The notes beneath the pieces are model-generated. The model made no database searches and had not been told where the DNA came from. It saw nothing but the letters and a program-made list of their open reading frames with translations. Both the position numbers and the translations under genes were made by a program. 64,000 nt of DNA, taken from assembly GCA_937976305.1 (NCBI GenBank), contig CALJSB010000007.1, positions 56,653 through 120,652 of the forward strand, in the 5' to 3' direction. Source of the stretch: an uncultured Acidimicrobiales bacterium (GTDB taxonomy: Bacteria > Actinomycetota > Acidimicrobiia > Acidimicrobiales > SZUA-35). Positions 16,533 through 26,300 of the stretch are shown here, in pieces (within the stretch, counting starts at the first letter, position 1; each line of letters begins with the position of its first letter).

Positions 16533-19500
16533 ATGAAGGCCTTTGCATCGCGTTCGCGACGCGTTCGAGTGGGAAGAATCAGTGCCTGTGCGCTGGCAAT
16601 CGGACTCGGCGCAGTCGGACTCGCATCGGTACCAACCAGTGCAGCACCGGCGTCGATATCGGGCACCGTGTTCCGCGACCTTGACCACAACGGGAGCACC
16701 GACCCCGGTGAGGAAGGGTGGGCCGACGTCACTGTGACCGCCACGGCTTCAGATGGCACGGTCGCCACCACAACCTCAGCTTCTGACGGCACCTACGAGA
16801 TCTCAGGCCTCGACGACACCCTGACGTATCGCGTGACCTTCGAGTGGGCTGAGCCGTGGCTGACGTCCGGCCCAATCGGGCCAGACAACGGCTCGAGCGA
16901 GCAGTTCGTTCCCGGTGGTGGAATCGCCAACTTTGCCGTCGTCAACGCCCAGGACTTCTGCGGCGTGGCCGACGACGAGCTCGACTTCGCGACAACGTGC
17001 TTCATCAACGGCGACCCACTCGCTCCCGGAACCGACTACAGCGGCCAAGAGGCAATCGTGAGTATCCACGGTGAGGCTCAAGGCCGAGCCGGTGCAGCAA
17101 CAGCCCAGCCCCAGTACCCGACGATCGAAGCGACCAACTCGGTGATTGGGTCGACCTATGGCCTCGCATGGCAGCCCTCACAGGAGCGACTTTTCTCGGC
17201 AGCGTTTCTCAAGCGACACGTCGGCCTTGGCGAAGGAGGCATCGATGCGATCTATGAGATCTCACAGGGCTCGGAGTCAGTCTGGTACGAGGCAATTGAC
17301 GCTGGCACCGTGCCGTCGAACAGCGCACGAGATCTGTCGATCAGCAACGACGATCCGCCAAGCCTCGACCCCGACACGTTTGGGCTGATCTACAAGACGG
17401 GCTGGGGCGACATCGACCTCTCGGCCGACGAGTCGACGCTGTTCGCAACGAACCTGTTCGATCGGTCGATCTACGCCATCGACGTCGTTGCGGCCGACGC
17501 AGGGTCAACCAGCGCCCACGTATCGCTCGGCCGCCCCAGCCACAGCTGCCCCGGAGGTGCTGCCCGCCCCTTCGCCATCGAGGTCCACGACGGCACCCTG
17601 TGGGCGTCAGTTACCTGCACGGCCGAGACATCTGATGACCGTGCCGACCTGAGCGCTGCCATCTACGGGTTCGACCTTGCGGCCGGCACGTGGAGCGCCA
17701 CGCCGGCCTTGTCATTCCCCCTCGACTACACCAAGGGCTGCGGCCAGCACAGCAACAGCTGCGGCTTTGAGCCGTGGACTGACGTGTACACCGACGCTGC
17801 CTTTGGCATCAACCCAAACCCGTCGGCGTTCGAGGGCCCACGGCGACCACAACCCATCGTGTCTGACCTCGAGATCGACCAAGACGGCTCACTCATCATC
17901 GCGGTTCGCGACCGAGTCGCAGACCAGTTTGGTCACCGCAACCTGTCACCGGCCGACGATGGAAACCTTGTTACGGGTTACAGCAGCGGCGACATTCTGC
18001 GGGCTGCCCCTCAAGGACCTGGTTGGGTCCTCGAGTCGAACGGCTCAGTCGGTGGACTCACCTCCGCCGGTAGCGGTGTCGACCAGACCGGCCCCGGCGG
18101 CCCGAACACCAACCAGGGACCAGGCGGCGGCGAGTTCTATGCCGACGACTACGTCCTCAATGGCTCGACTGAGTTCCACTCCGAGACTGCGATGGGTTCG
18201 CTGGCCCTCGCGCCAGGTCGCTCCGATGTGGCAACCACGATCTATGACCCACTCAACAATCGACTCGATGCCGCAGGCATTGCCTGGTTCTCGAACACCG
18301 ACGGAGCAACAACACACGAATACGAGCTCTATCGCGATGCTGGGAACCCTCAACCGTCGACGTTTGGCAAGGCGAACGGCCTCGGTGACCTCGAGGCGAT
18401 GTGCCCAGGAGCACCGGTGCAGATCGGCGATCGCGTGTGGTTCGACCGCAACAACGACGGCATCCAGGACCCTGACGAGCCTGGTATTCCCGGCGTGAAG
18501 GTCATGGTCGATGGCGTCACGCTCATCACGGATGCCAACGGTCAGTGGAGCTACACCGTCGAGCCAAACACTTCGTACCAGGTGATGATCGACCCCTCGA
18601 TGGCCGATGTGTCGTTGATCCCCGAGGTCGACGATGTCAGCGAGCTGCTGCCAACGGTTGCTGACTCCCAAGAAGACGAAAGACTCGACTCCGACATGGA
18701 CCCCGCCACGTTGAAGATCGAGGTGCTCTCGGGTGCTCCGGGCGACAACGACCACAGCTTTGACGCTGGTTTCTACGTAGAGCCCGGATCGCTCGAGCTC
18801 GGCAACCTCGTGTGGCTCGACAGCAACAACAACGGCGTCGCTGAGATGGGCGAGGATGGAATCGCCGACGTCGCCGTCGAACTGTGGACCGACGCAGACG
18901 ACGACGGCGAGAAGGACACCCGCATTGCACAGACCGTCACCAATGCCGATGGGTACTACCTCTTCGATGGCTTGGCGAAGGACGTGTACTTCGTTGTCAT
19001 TCCCGCTCAGAACGGCCCCGGGGAACCCTTGGCCGGGTTGAGTTCATCGACTCCGACAACCAACGATCCGGATGACGACACCGACAACGACGACAACGGC
19101 ATGCCGATTCCGATTGACGATGGTGTGATGTCTGGTCCGGTGTCGCTGATGGAAGCCACCGAACCGACAGATGAAGTCAGTCGAGACGGCAAGGACGACC
19201 GGGATCTCTCCCCGACTGGCCTACCGGACGACAGTTCGAACCTCTCGGTTGACTTCGGCTTCTTCCCGACTGCCAAGTTGGGTGACTTCGTCTGGATCGA
19301 TGCGAACAACGATGGCGTTCAGGGCCAGGACGAGGCACCAGTCGAGGGTGTCACCGTTCACCTATGCGACGCCGACATGAACCCGTTGGAAACAACCGTC
19401 ACCGATGCCAACGGCATGTACATGTTCAGTGGCTTGGCCCCTGGCGGCTACATGACCTGTCTCGACCTCGACACGGTTCCTGCTGGGTTGGTGCTGACCG

Positions 19501-20216
19501 CACACAACGCTGGTGACGACGACACCCTCGACTCTGATGGCGACCCAGCAACCGGCAAGACACAGATGGTCGAGATCGGTGCTGGTGAGTTCTACCAGCA
19601 TCTCGATTTCGGCCTCGTTGCGACGGAGGATTCACCGGTGACGACCACCGAACCACCCGTCGAAGAAACGTCGACCAGCGAGCCACCAGCCTCAACCACT
19701 GAACCACCGGTTGAGGAAGCGCCGACAACAACGGAGCCACCGGCTTCAACGACCGAACCACCGGCTGAGGAACCAACCACTACCGAAGCACCGGCACCAA
19801 CCACGGCGCCGCCAACGACGGAACCACCAGTCACCGAACCGCCAACAACGGCGGCCCCCACCACTGCTACGCCGACCACGGCTCCTCCGTCGACGGTTGA
19901 TGCGGGCAACGTCGGCGCAAGTTCCAGTACCGCACGGCCCACCACACAGCCAGCAACAACACAACCGCCCACAACGCGACCACCGACGACACAGCCAACG
20001 ACCGAACCGCCGGTGACCCAACTGGCCTCGACCGCTGCACCCGAAACTGCTGCGCCTTCAACGGCGGCAGCTGGTAATCAACAGGCGGCACAACCGGCAG
20101 ACGAAGCGTTGCCTGTCACCGGTACGAGCACGAGCGCCCTAGCAGCGGCTCTCTCCATGCTGCTCATCGGCGTCGGCGCCGGCCTGCTCGCACTCCGCCG
20201 GCTCCGCCACTCGTAG
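16533..20216 (+). CDS. LPXTG-anchored surface protein with SdrD B-type repeats
   Basis: Secreted, cell-wall-anchored protein of 1227 aa. A signal peptide (residues 1 to about 39) precedes a first Cna/SdrD B-like domain (ISGTVFRDLDHNGSTDPGEEG). A roughly 500-residue propeller-like region with Asp-rich strands follows. Three further SdrD B-like domains then start with QIGDRVWFDRNNDGIQDPDEPG, ELGNLVWLDSNNNG and KLGDFVWIDANNDGVQGQDE, each with a calcium-binding DxNxDG-type loop. Next is a Thr/Pro/Glu-rich stalk (about 1030-1185). The sorting signal LPVTG is at residue 1193, followed by a hydrophobic helix and a basic tail (RRLRHS). Sortase attachment to peptidoglycan is inferred from this signal. 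A role in adhesion or surface structure is likely. Confidence 0.93.
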   Translation: MKAFASRSRRVRVGRISACALAIGLGAVGLASVPTSAAPASISGTVFRDLDHNGSTDPGEEGWADVTVTATASDGTVATTTSASDGTYEISGLDDTLTYRVTFEWAEPWLTSGPIGPDNGSSEQFVPGGGIANFAVVNAQDFCGVADDELDFATTCFINGDPLAPGTDYSGQEAIVSIHGEAQGRAGAATAQPQYPTIEATNSVIGSTYGLAWQPSQERLFSAAFLKRHVGLGEGGIDAIYEISQGSESVWYEAIDAGTVPSNSARDLSISNDDPPSLDPDTFGLIYKTGWGDIDLSADESTLFATNLFDRSIYAIDVVAADAGSTSAHVSLGRPSHSCPGGAARPFAIEVHDGTLWASVTCTAETSDDRADLSAAIYGFDLAAGTWSATPALSFPLDYTKGCGQHSNSCGFEPWTDVYTDAAFGINPNPSAFEGPRRPQPIVSDLEIDQDGSLIIAVRDRVADQFGHRNLSPADDGNLVTGYSSGDILRAAPQGPGWVLESNGSVGGLTSAGSGVDQTGPGGPNTNQGPGGGEFYADDYVLNGSTEFHSETAMGSLALAPGRSDVATTIYDPLNNRLDAAGIAWFSNTDGATTHEYELYRDAGNPQPSTFGKANGLGDLEAMCPGAPVQIGDRVWFDRNNDGIQDPDEPGIPGVKVMVDGVTLITDANGQWSYTVEPNTSYQVMIDPSMADVSLIPEVDDVSELLPTVADSQEDERLDSDMDPATLKIEVLSGAPGDNDHSFDAGFYVEPGSLELGNLVWLDSNNNGVAEMGEDGIADVAVELWTDADDDGEKDTRIAQTVTNADGYYLFDGLAKDVYFVVIPAQNGPGEPLAGLSSSTPTTNDPDDDTDNDDNGMPIPIDDGVMSGPVSLMEATEPTDEVSRDGKDDRDLSPTGLPDDSSNLSVDFGFFPTAKLGDFVWIDANNDGVQGQDEAPVEGVTVHLCDADMNPLETTVTDANGMYMFSGLAPGGYMTCLDLDTVPAGLVLTAHNAGDDDTLDSDGDPATGKTQMVEIGAGEFYQHLDFGLVATEDSPVTTTEPPVEETSTSEPPASTTEPPVEEAPTTTEPPASTTEPPAEEPTTTEAPAPTTAPPTTEPPVTEPPTTAAPTTATPTTAPPSTVDAGNVGASSSTARPTTQPATTQPPTTRPPTTQPTTEPPVTQLASTAAPETAAPSTAAAGNQQAAQPADEALPVTGTSTSALAAALSMLLIGVGAGLLALRRLRHS

Positions 20217-20261
20217 GGGTCAGGTACTTTCTGTCACGGGGTTCGATCTAGAGTCGGCCCC

Positions 20262-20975
20262 GTGACTGTCACCACCGAACTCAAGCCGCTCACCGATGAC
20301 GTTGCCGGCGCGCAAGCACTCGTCGCCACCATGGACGACGGCAAGGTCAATGCCCTGTCGTACGACATGTTGGGCGCCCTGAACGAAGCAATCGATGAGG
20401 CCGAGGCGAACGACGCAGTTCGAGCCATGGTGCTCACCGGTCGCGAGGGCAAGTTCTCGGCTGGTTTCGACCTATCAGTCATGAACGGCGGCGACATGGC
20501 GGCCATCATCAACTTGGTCGCCGACGGCGGCGATCTCGTGCGCCGCCTCTACGGCTGCGCGGTGCCCGTCGTCGCAGCATCGACCGGGCACGCCCTGGCT
20601 GCCGGAGCCCTCATGCTGATGGGCTGTGATGTGCGAGTTTCGGTTGACGGGCCGTTCAAGGTTGGCCTCAATGAGGTGGCCATCGGCATGACCCTCCCCG
20701 ACTGGGCTCACACGATCGCAGAACAACGGCTTTCCAAGCGCCATATTCAGCGAGCCATCGCCAACGCCCGCCTCACCGACCCAGCAGCGGCCGTCGATGT
20801 GGGCTTTATCGACCGAGTGGTCGATACCGACGAGTTGATGGCGTCGGCCATGGCCGAAGCGGCCAAGATGGTTCCTCTCGACGCTGCTGCCTACCGGCGG
20901 ACCATGGACGGATTTCGTAGGCCAACGCTCGATCAGATGGCAGCAGACATCGCCGCTGATCGAGCAGCGGCGTAG
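20262..20975 (+). CDS. Enoyl-CoA hydratase/isomerase-family (crotonase) protein
   Basis: 237 aa, GTG start. Crotonase fold: DDGKVNALSYDMLGALNEAI, the CoA/oxyanion-hole segment GREGKFSAGFDLSVM, then ASTGHALAAGALMLMGCDVRVS and LNEVAIGMTLPDWA. The usual second catalytic acid region is unusual (GMTLPDWAHTIAEQRL), so hydratase activity is not certain; isomerase, hydrolase or another crotonase reaction is possible. It stands alone, with no other beta-oxidation gene immediately beside it, and converges on egtD with three bases between stops. Confidence 0.87.
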   Translation: MTVTTELKPLTDDVAGAQALVATMDDGKVNALSYDMLGALNEAIDEAEANDAVRAMVLTGREGKFSAGFDLSVMNGGDMAAIINLVADGGDLVRRLYGCAVPVVAASTGHALAAGALMLMGCDVRVSVDGPFKVGLNEVAIGMTLPDWAHTIAEQRLSKRHIQRAIANARLTDPAAAVDVGFIDRVVDTDELMASAMAEAAKMVPLDAAAYRRTMDGFRRPTLDQMAADIAADRAAA

Positions 20976-20978
20976 TCG

Positions 20979-21974
20979 CTACACCCGGCGAGCCAGAATC
21001 AAGCTGAAGTCAGCTTCGTCGGTTCCGCTCGGCCCATCAGCGGTCCAGAACTCGGCTACCTCGAACCCGGCGTCAGCCAACTCGGCGGTGATTCCTTCGC
21101 GCCGGAACTTGGTGGATACCTCGACGCGAAGCTCTTCGCCTTCGCCGAAGTTGATGTCGAGGTCGAGCGCATCGAAGCGAGCGACGCATGGCGTCGCGGC
21201 ACGGAGACGAATATCGATCCGCTCCTCCGTCGGATCCCACAACGGCACGAAGTCGAAGTTGTCGATGGGGAGGTTCCCGTCGAACTCGCGGTTGAGCACC
21301 TCGAGCACATTGAGCGTGAAATCACGCGTGATGCCCGCATCGTCGTTGTAGGCCTTGACGATGCGATCGACGTCTTTGACGAGATCGGCGCCGAGCAGAA
21401 GCCACTCACCGGCTTCCAGTGTGTCCGCAAGTGCTCCGAGGAAAGCCCGTCGTTCCTCGACATGGAAGTTTCCGATGGTGCTGCCGAGGAACGCAATCAT
21501 GCGCCGACCCTCTGCGGGCAGCTTCGGCAAGTGCTGGTTGAAGTCGCCAACAACCGCGTGGACATCAAGGCCGTTGTATCGCTCAGCGAGCATCGCCGCC
21601 GCCTCAATGAGCGTTGCCTCGCTCACGTCGAACGGCACGAACCGACGGAGCAAGCCACGATCCCAGAACGCGTCGAGGAGCGTCCGAGTCTTGTCGCTCG
21701 TACCTGACCCGAGCTCGACCAAGGTGTCGGCACCGGTGATCTCGGCGATGTCCTTTGCTCGTTCCGCCAGAATCGACCGCTCGGCTTCCGTCGGGTAGTA
21801 CTCGGTGAGCTTGGTGATCTCGTCGAACAGTTCAGAACCGCGGTCGTCATAGAGCCACTTTGGCGTGAGCTTCTTGGGTGTCGAGGTGAGCGCCCTGACC
21901 ATCTCGAGCTTGATGGCATCGACGTCAGCGCCGGGTTCGATGTGGGCATCGATGGTGAATGATGAATCGGTCAT
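20979..21974 (-). CDS. egtD: L-histidine N-alpha-methyltransferase EgtD
   Basis: Trimethylates histidine to hercynine, the first step of ergothioneine synthesis. 331 aa from the ATG at 21974 (MTDSSFTIDAHI); the frame is open further upstream but overlaps egtB. Family features: LTSTPKKLTPKWLYDDRGSELFDEITKLTEYYPTEAE, the SAM site LVELGSGTSDKTRTLLDAF, the FVPFDVSEATL segment, FLGSTIGNF and GEWLLLGADLVKD, plus a C-terminal histidine-pocket region containing YNDDAGITRDFTLNVL. The gene starts 11 bases after egtB on the same strand, so both should be co-transcribed. Confidence 0.95.
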   Translation of the reverse strand: MTDSSFTIDAHIEPGADVDAIKLEMVRALTSTPKKLTPKWLYDDRGSELFDEITKLTEYYPTEAERSILAERAKDIAEITGADTLVELGSGTSDKTRTLLDAFWDRGLLRRFVPFDVSEATLIEAAAMLAERYNGLDVHAVVGDFNQHLPKLPAEGRRMIAFLGSTIGNFHVEERRAFLGALADTLEAGEWLLLGADLVKDVDRIVKAYNDDAGITRDFTLNVLEVLNREFDGNLPIDNFDFVPLWDPTEERIDIRLRAATPCVARFDALDLDINFGEGEELRVEVSTKFRREGITAELADAGFEVAEFWTADGPSGTDEADFSLILARRV

Positions 21975-21985
21975 GGGCTCCTCGA

Positions 21986-23311
21986 TCAGGCGTCGCTTGC
22001 CAGCCGAACACCAGACAGGTGCCAGCGGGTATGGGGGGCAAAGAAGTTTCGGTAGGTCGTGCGGGTATGTCCGGGCGGGGTGAAGGCACAACCTCCACGC
22101 AACACCATGGTGTTGATCATGAATTTCCCGTTGTACTCGCCGATCGCTCCCGGAGGGGGTCGGTACCCCGGAAATGGGCGATAGGCCGACTCGGTCCACT
22201 CCCAGCAGTCGCCGAACAACTGACGGATCTCGCCCGTTGGTGGACCAGCGGGAAGCGGGTGCAGTCCAACGGTTCCGGCAGGCCCAGGCTCGGTCATGAA
22301 CTGGCCCCGCAGGGAGCCGCCGGCTTGTTCGCTCGCCGACGTCTGGCCGTTGGCAACGTGCTCCCACTCAAACTCGGTGGGCAGCCTCACGCCCTTCCAT
22401 GTCGCAAACGCATCTGCTTCATAGAACGACACGTGGCACACGGGCGCTTCGGTATCGATGGGTCCAAGCCCGTGCAGGGTGTGCACCTTCCAGCCGTCAC
22501 CGTCGTTCCGCCAGTAGAGCGGGGCATTCCAGCCCTCGCGGCGGCTGAGGTGCCAACCGTCGGACAGCCACAGCTCGTGGCGCTCATAGCCGCCGTCATC
22601 CATGAACTCGAGCCACTCCCCTGCGGTGATCAGCCGGTCCGCGATCTGGAATGGCTGCAGGAGCACGTCGTGTCGGGGCCCTTCGTTGTCGAAGGCGAAC
22701 CCGGTGGCGTCGTGAGGTCGCCCGATCGTGGCCGTTGTGCCTTCGACGTCGACCCAGCCGAGCGGACCCGAGGTGGTGGGCCCTGATGTCGCAGCAGGCG
22801 CATACGTGGCGCCAAATGGGTTGCTCGACAGCACGTGCTTGATGTCCATGAGGATCAACTCTTGATGCTGTTCCTCATGGTTCGTTCCGAGCGCGACGAG
22901 TTCTGCGAGCACGGCAAGTTCATCCGGTGATGCGCCCTCGAGCAAGGCCCGTATGCGGGTATCGGTGTCGCGTCGGTAGGCCGCAATATCCTCGACACCG
23001 GGACGGCTCAGGAGGCCTCGGTCAGGACGAGGGAAACGCGCACCCACGGCCTCGTAGTAGCTGTTCCAGAGGTAGCCGTAGGTGTCATCGAACGGCCGGT
23101 AGCCAGCCTCGTGCTCGACAAGCAGAAAGGTGTCGAAGAACCAGGTGGTGTGGGCGCGATGCCACTTCGTTGGGCTCGTATCTGGCATCGACTGGACCGT
23201 TTGGTCTTCGGGTGTCAGCGGCCGGGCCAGGGCTTCAGTTCGTTCACGAACATCGCAGTAACGGGCTACGAGCGCGTCGGACGACAAATTGTCGGTTTGC
23301 GGGAGGCTCAC
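21986..23311 (-). CDS. egtB: Ergothioneine sulfoxide synthase EgtB
   Basis: Non-heme iron enzyme joining hercynine to a cysteine donor with O2 to give a sulfoxide. 441 aa. The N-terminal DinB-like domain carries the iron ligands His51 (KWHRAHTTWFFDTFLL) and His145/His149 in HxxxHxE (HEEQHQE). The C-terminal formylglycine-generating-enzyme-like domain has VCHVSFYEADAFATWKGVRLPTEFEWEHVA and RGGCAFTPPGHTRTTYRNFF. It precedes egtD by 11 bases and lies 88 bases downstream of the NRPS gene. egtA, egtC and egtE are not nearby, so the sulfur donor (gamma-glutamylcysteine or cysteine) and the lyase are open. Confidence 0.95.
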   Translation of the reverse strand: MSLPQTDNLSSDALVARYCDVRERTEALARPLTPEDQTVQSMPDTSPTKWHRAHTTWFFDTFLLVEHEAGYRPFDDTYGYLWNSYYEAVGARFPRPDRGLLSRPGVEDIAAYRRDTDTRIRALLEGASPDELAVLAELVALGTNHEEQHQELILMDIKHVLSSNPFGATYAPAATSGPTTSGPLGWVDVEGTTATIGRPHDATGFAFDNEGPRHDVLLQPFQIADRLITAGEWLEFMDDGGYERHELWLSDGWHLSRREGWNAPLYWRNDGDGWKVHTLHGLGPIDTEAPVCHVSFYEADAFATWKGVRLPTEFEWEHVANGQTSASEQAGGSLRGQFMTEPGPAGTVGLHPLPAGPPTGEIRQLFGDCWEWTESAYRPFPGYRPPPGAIGEYNGKFMINTMVLRGGCAFTPPGHTRTTYRNFFAPHTRWHLSGVRLASDA

Positions 23312-23399
23312 GACTTCTTAGAACCGGGACCGCGGGTCATTTGTTCCGCGCTCGCAATATGGCGAATTCAGAGTTCTTGACCTGCCACGCCGAGCGAAC

Positions 23400-26300
23400 T
23401 CAGCTCAGACGAGCTTCGATTCGGCGGATTTCGTCTTCCACCAACGCTGCTGCAATCCCAACTCGGTGCGCCGAGCCGATGCTGTCTGGACCGCTGTGGT
23501 CCCCTTCGAGGTAGTCGACGTGCAGGTCGGCGGCCAACGGTTCCCAGCGCTCGATGGTGAGCGAAACGTCGGTGTCGCTTGCGGCAAAGAACCGCACGCG
23601 GCCACGTAGGGCGTCTGGATGGAAGCCCGCCGTCATCTCATCTGTCGCAGCCACGAGCTGGTTCGACAGCACTTCCGGGCTGCGCTCGGTCGCAGGACCC
23701 GCCGGTGCGACACCGCCGTTGCGGCGCTTGGCGGCTTCGTAGGTTGCTCGACGTTGCAGCTGGCGACCGACCTGGCGCGCCGTTCCGAACACGCCCTCTT
23801 CTTCCAGAAGGTGGCGGTACCAATCGAGGCCAGTCGGTGGTGGGTTGTCTCGCCACGCTTGCGGATGCAGCGTGTCTTGCAGGAGCAAGCCATCGACCGG
23901 GGTACCTGCAGCCTCGAGCCGGGCTGCCATCTCCCAGGCGATGAGTCCGCCGCTCGATCCCCCGATCATGAGCAGGCGGCGGTTGGCGAGCTGATCCCAG
24001 TCAGCCAACATCGCCTTGGCGACTGCAGCCACCGAGCGCAGAATCTCACCCTTCCCGTCGCCACCAGGCAACGGGAACCCGAAAATGTCGATCTCAGGAT
24101 CCAACACTTCGACGAGCGGCTGGTAGCCCATCAGATGCCCGGTGCCGGGAGCGATCAACACCACCGCGGGCCGGGAGTGATCCGTCCCCTGCCGCATCGG
24201 CAACAAAAGCTGTCCTGACGGCAATGCCGAGCTTGCTACACCCGCATCGATAGCCAGTTCAGAGTCGTTCTCAACGCCCAGTTCTTGCCCGACGGCTCGA
24301 GCCGTCGAGATATCGATCAGCTTCGTGACCGGAAAGTCACAGTTGAACTGACGCTCGATGCCCGCCGCAACGCTGAGGGCGGCAAGCGAATCGGCACCGG
24401 CGGCAAAGAAGTCGTCGTCTGGCCCGATTGGCTCGGGCAGCTCCGCGTTGAATATCTCGAGGACCGACGCCGCGATCGGACTGATCGGCGGCCCATCTTG
24501 CGGCGCACTGTCCCGGCCGTCGACAACCGATCGACGAGACGACGCCGGCACGCTCAGCCCCATCCCAACCGATCGATCGATCTTGCCGTGATCGGTGCGA
24601 GGAAGCTGCTCCTGCGCGACGAACTGAGCAGGGCGGCTTGTCGACGCAAGTGAGCGTCGCGCCGCATCGTGCAGCTCGACAACAAGCTCGGGCGTGAGTT
24701 CGACCCCACCGACGAGTTCGAGGTGAGCGATGAGGCTCTTCCGGCCGGCCGTCCGAGCTTGCAGCAGCGACCGTAGTTTGCGTGCCGGTTCGGCCGCAGA
24801 GGCAGCCTGACGCAATACGTCGCTCGCCTCAATCGGGTCGAGCTCGGTGAGTAGATCGTCAGTTGACCTGAGATCGACGGCCACAACGAGCGCAGCCTCC
24901 ACCGCAGGGTGAGCCCCAAGCACTCGCTCGATTTCGGCCGGCTCTACCCGTGCGCCGCCGACGTTCATTTGATCGTCGATCCGACCCAGGAAGCGAATGG
25001 CACCCGAGTCGTCGGGCACCACAACGTCGCCGGTGAGGTAGACGGATCCTCGATCTGTCACGACGAACTTGTCGTCGGTGGCCTCTGGGTCGCCTACGTA
25101 GCCGTGTGTCACGCCAGGCCCCAAAATCGCGAGCTCACCAGGGACGCCCGCAGGCATCAGTCGGCCAGCAGAATCAACGACCAGGGCCGTTGTGCCAGCG
25201 ATGGGCCGCCCTATCGGCACGACCGAAGTTGCCCCAACGGCAGCGTCCAACTCGTGAACGGTCGCCCACACGGTGGCCTCCGTGGGCCCGTACTCGTTGA
25301 CGAGCGTTGTGCCTGGCCGAAGCTCGTGATGACGGGCAACCAAGGCCGGTGGACAGGCTTCGCCGGCGACGACAACGAGGTCGAGCCAGTTGGTGTGGCG
25401 AGCACCACGTTCGAGCAGGGCGCCGTACAACGTCGGGACCATCAGGGTGTGCGTGATCGAGCCGTTGATCAGAGCGAGGAGCGCATCCGGATCGTGAGCC
25501 TCAGCCTCTGTCGGCAGCACCAGTTCACCACCGGCGACAAGGGTCCAGAACAGACCGGCGATCGAACTGTCAAACCCGGCGCTGGACACCATCAAAAACG
25601 ATCCGGGGTGCGAGTCGTACTCGACGAACCGGGCTGCGGTGCTCGAACTCAGCTGCTCGTGGGTCACTTCGACACCCCGAGGGCGTCCGGTTGAGCCTGA
25701 CGTAAAGATCAGGTACGCCGCGGCATCACCAGCAACAGGCGTCGGTTCGATCACCTCGAGAGACGTCTCGAGCGAACCAAGGTCAACCATCGGCAATCCA
25801 CGTTGCGACCACCGCATGGGATCGTCGGTCACGATGGCGACCGGCTCGGCTACCTCGAGCATTCGAGAGATGCGGTCATCCGGGTAGGTCGGGTCGACCG
25901 GAACGTAGGTGGCGCCGAAGGTGATGACGCCAACCATTGAGGCCACGAGATCTACCGATCGCTCCACTGCGACGACAACTCGCTGACCACGCTTGACGCC
26001 AAGCGATGCCAACGCGGCGTGCACGGAACCAGCTCGATCATCGAGGTCGCCCCACGTCAACCGCACATCTCCACATCGAACTGCCGGCCGGTCTCCGCCT
26101 GACTTCAGGTGGGCAGAGATCGCCGGAACAACCGAAGACGTTGGTTCGAGCGGAACGCCGACGACTTCTGAATCGGTTTCGCTCGGTAGACCAACGAAGT
26201 TCGGCAGACGCTCGCCGTCGCGCACCATCGCGACGAGCATCGCGTCAAGATCGAGCAGCACCTGTTCGGCCCGTGATCCGACCGCAGAGTTTCGATACTC

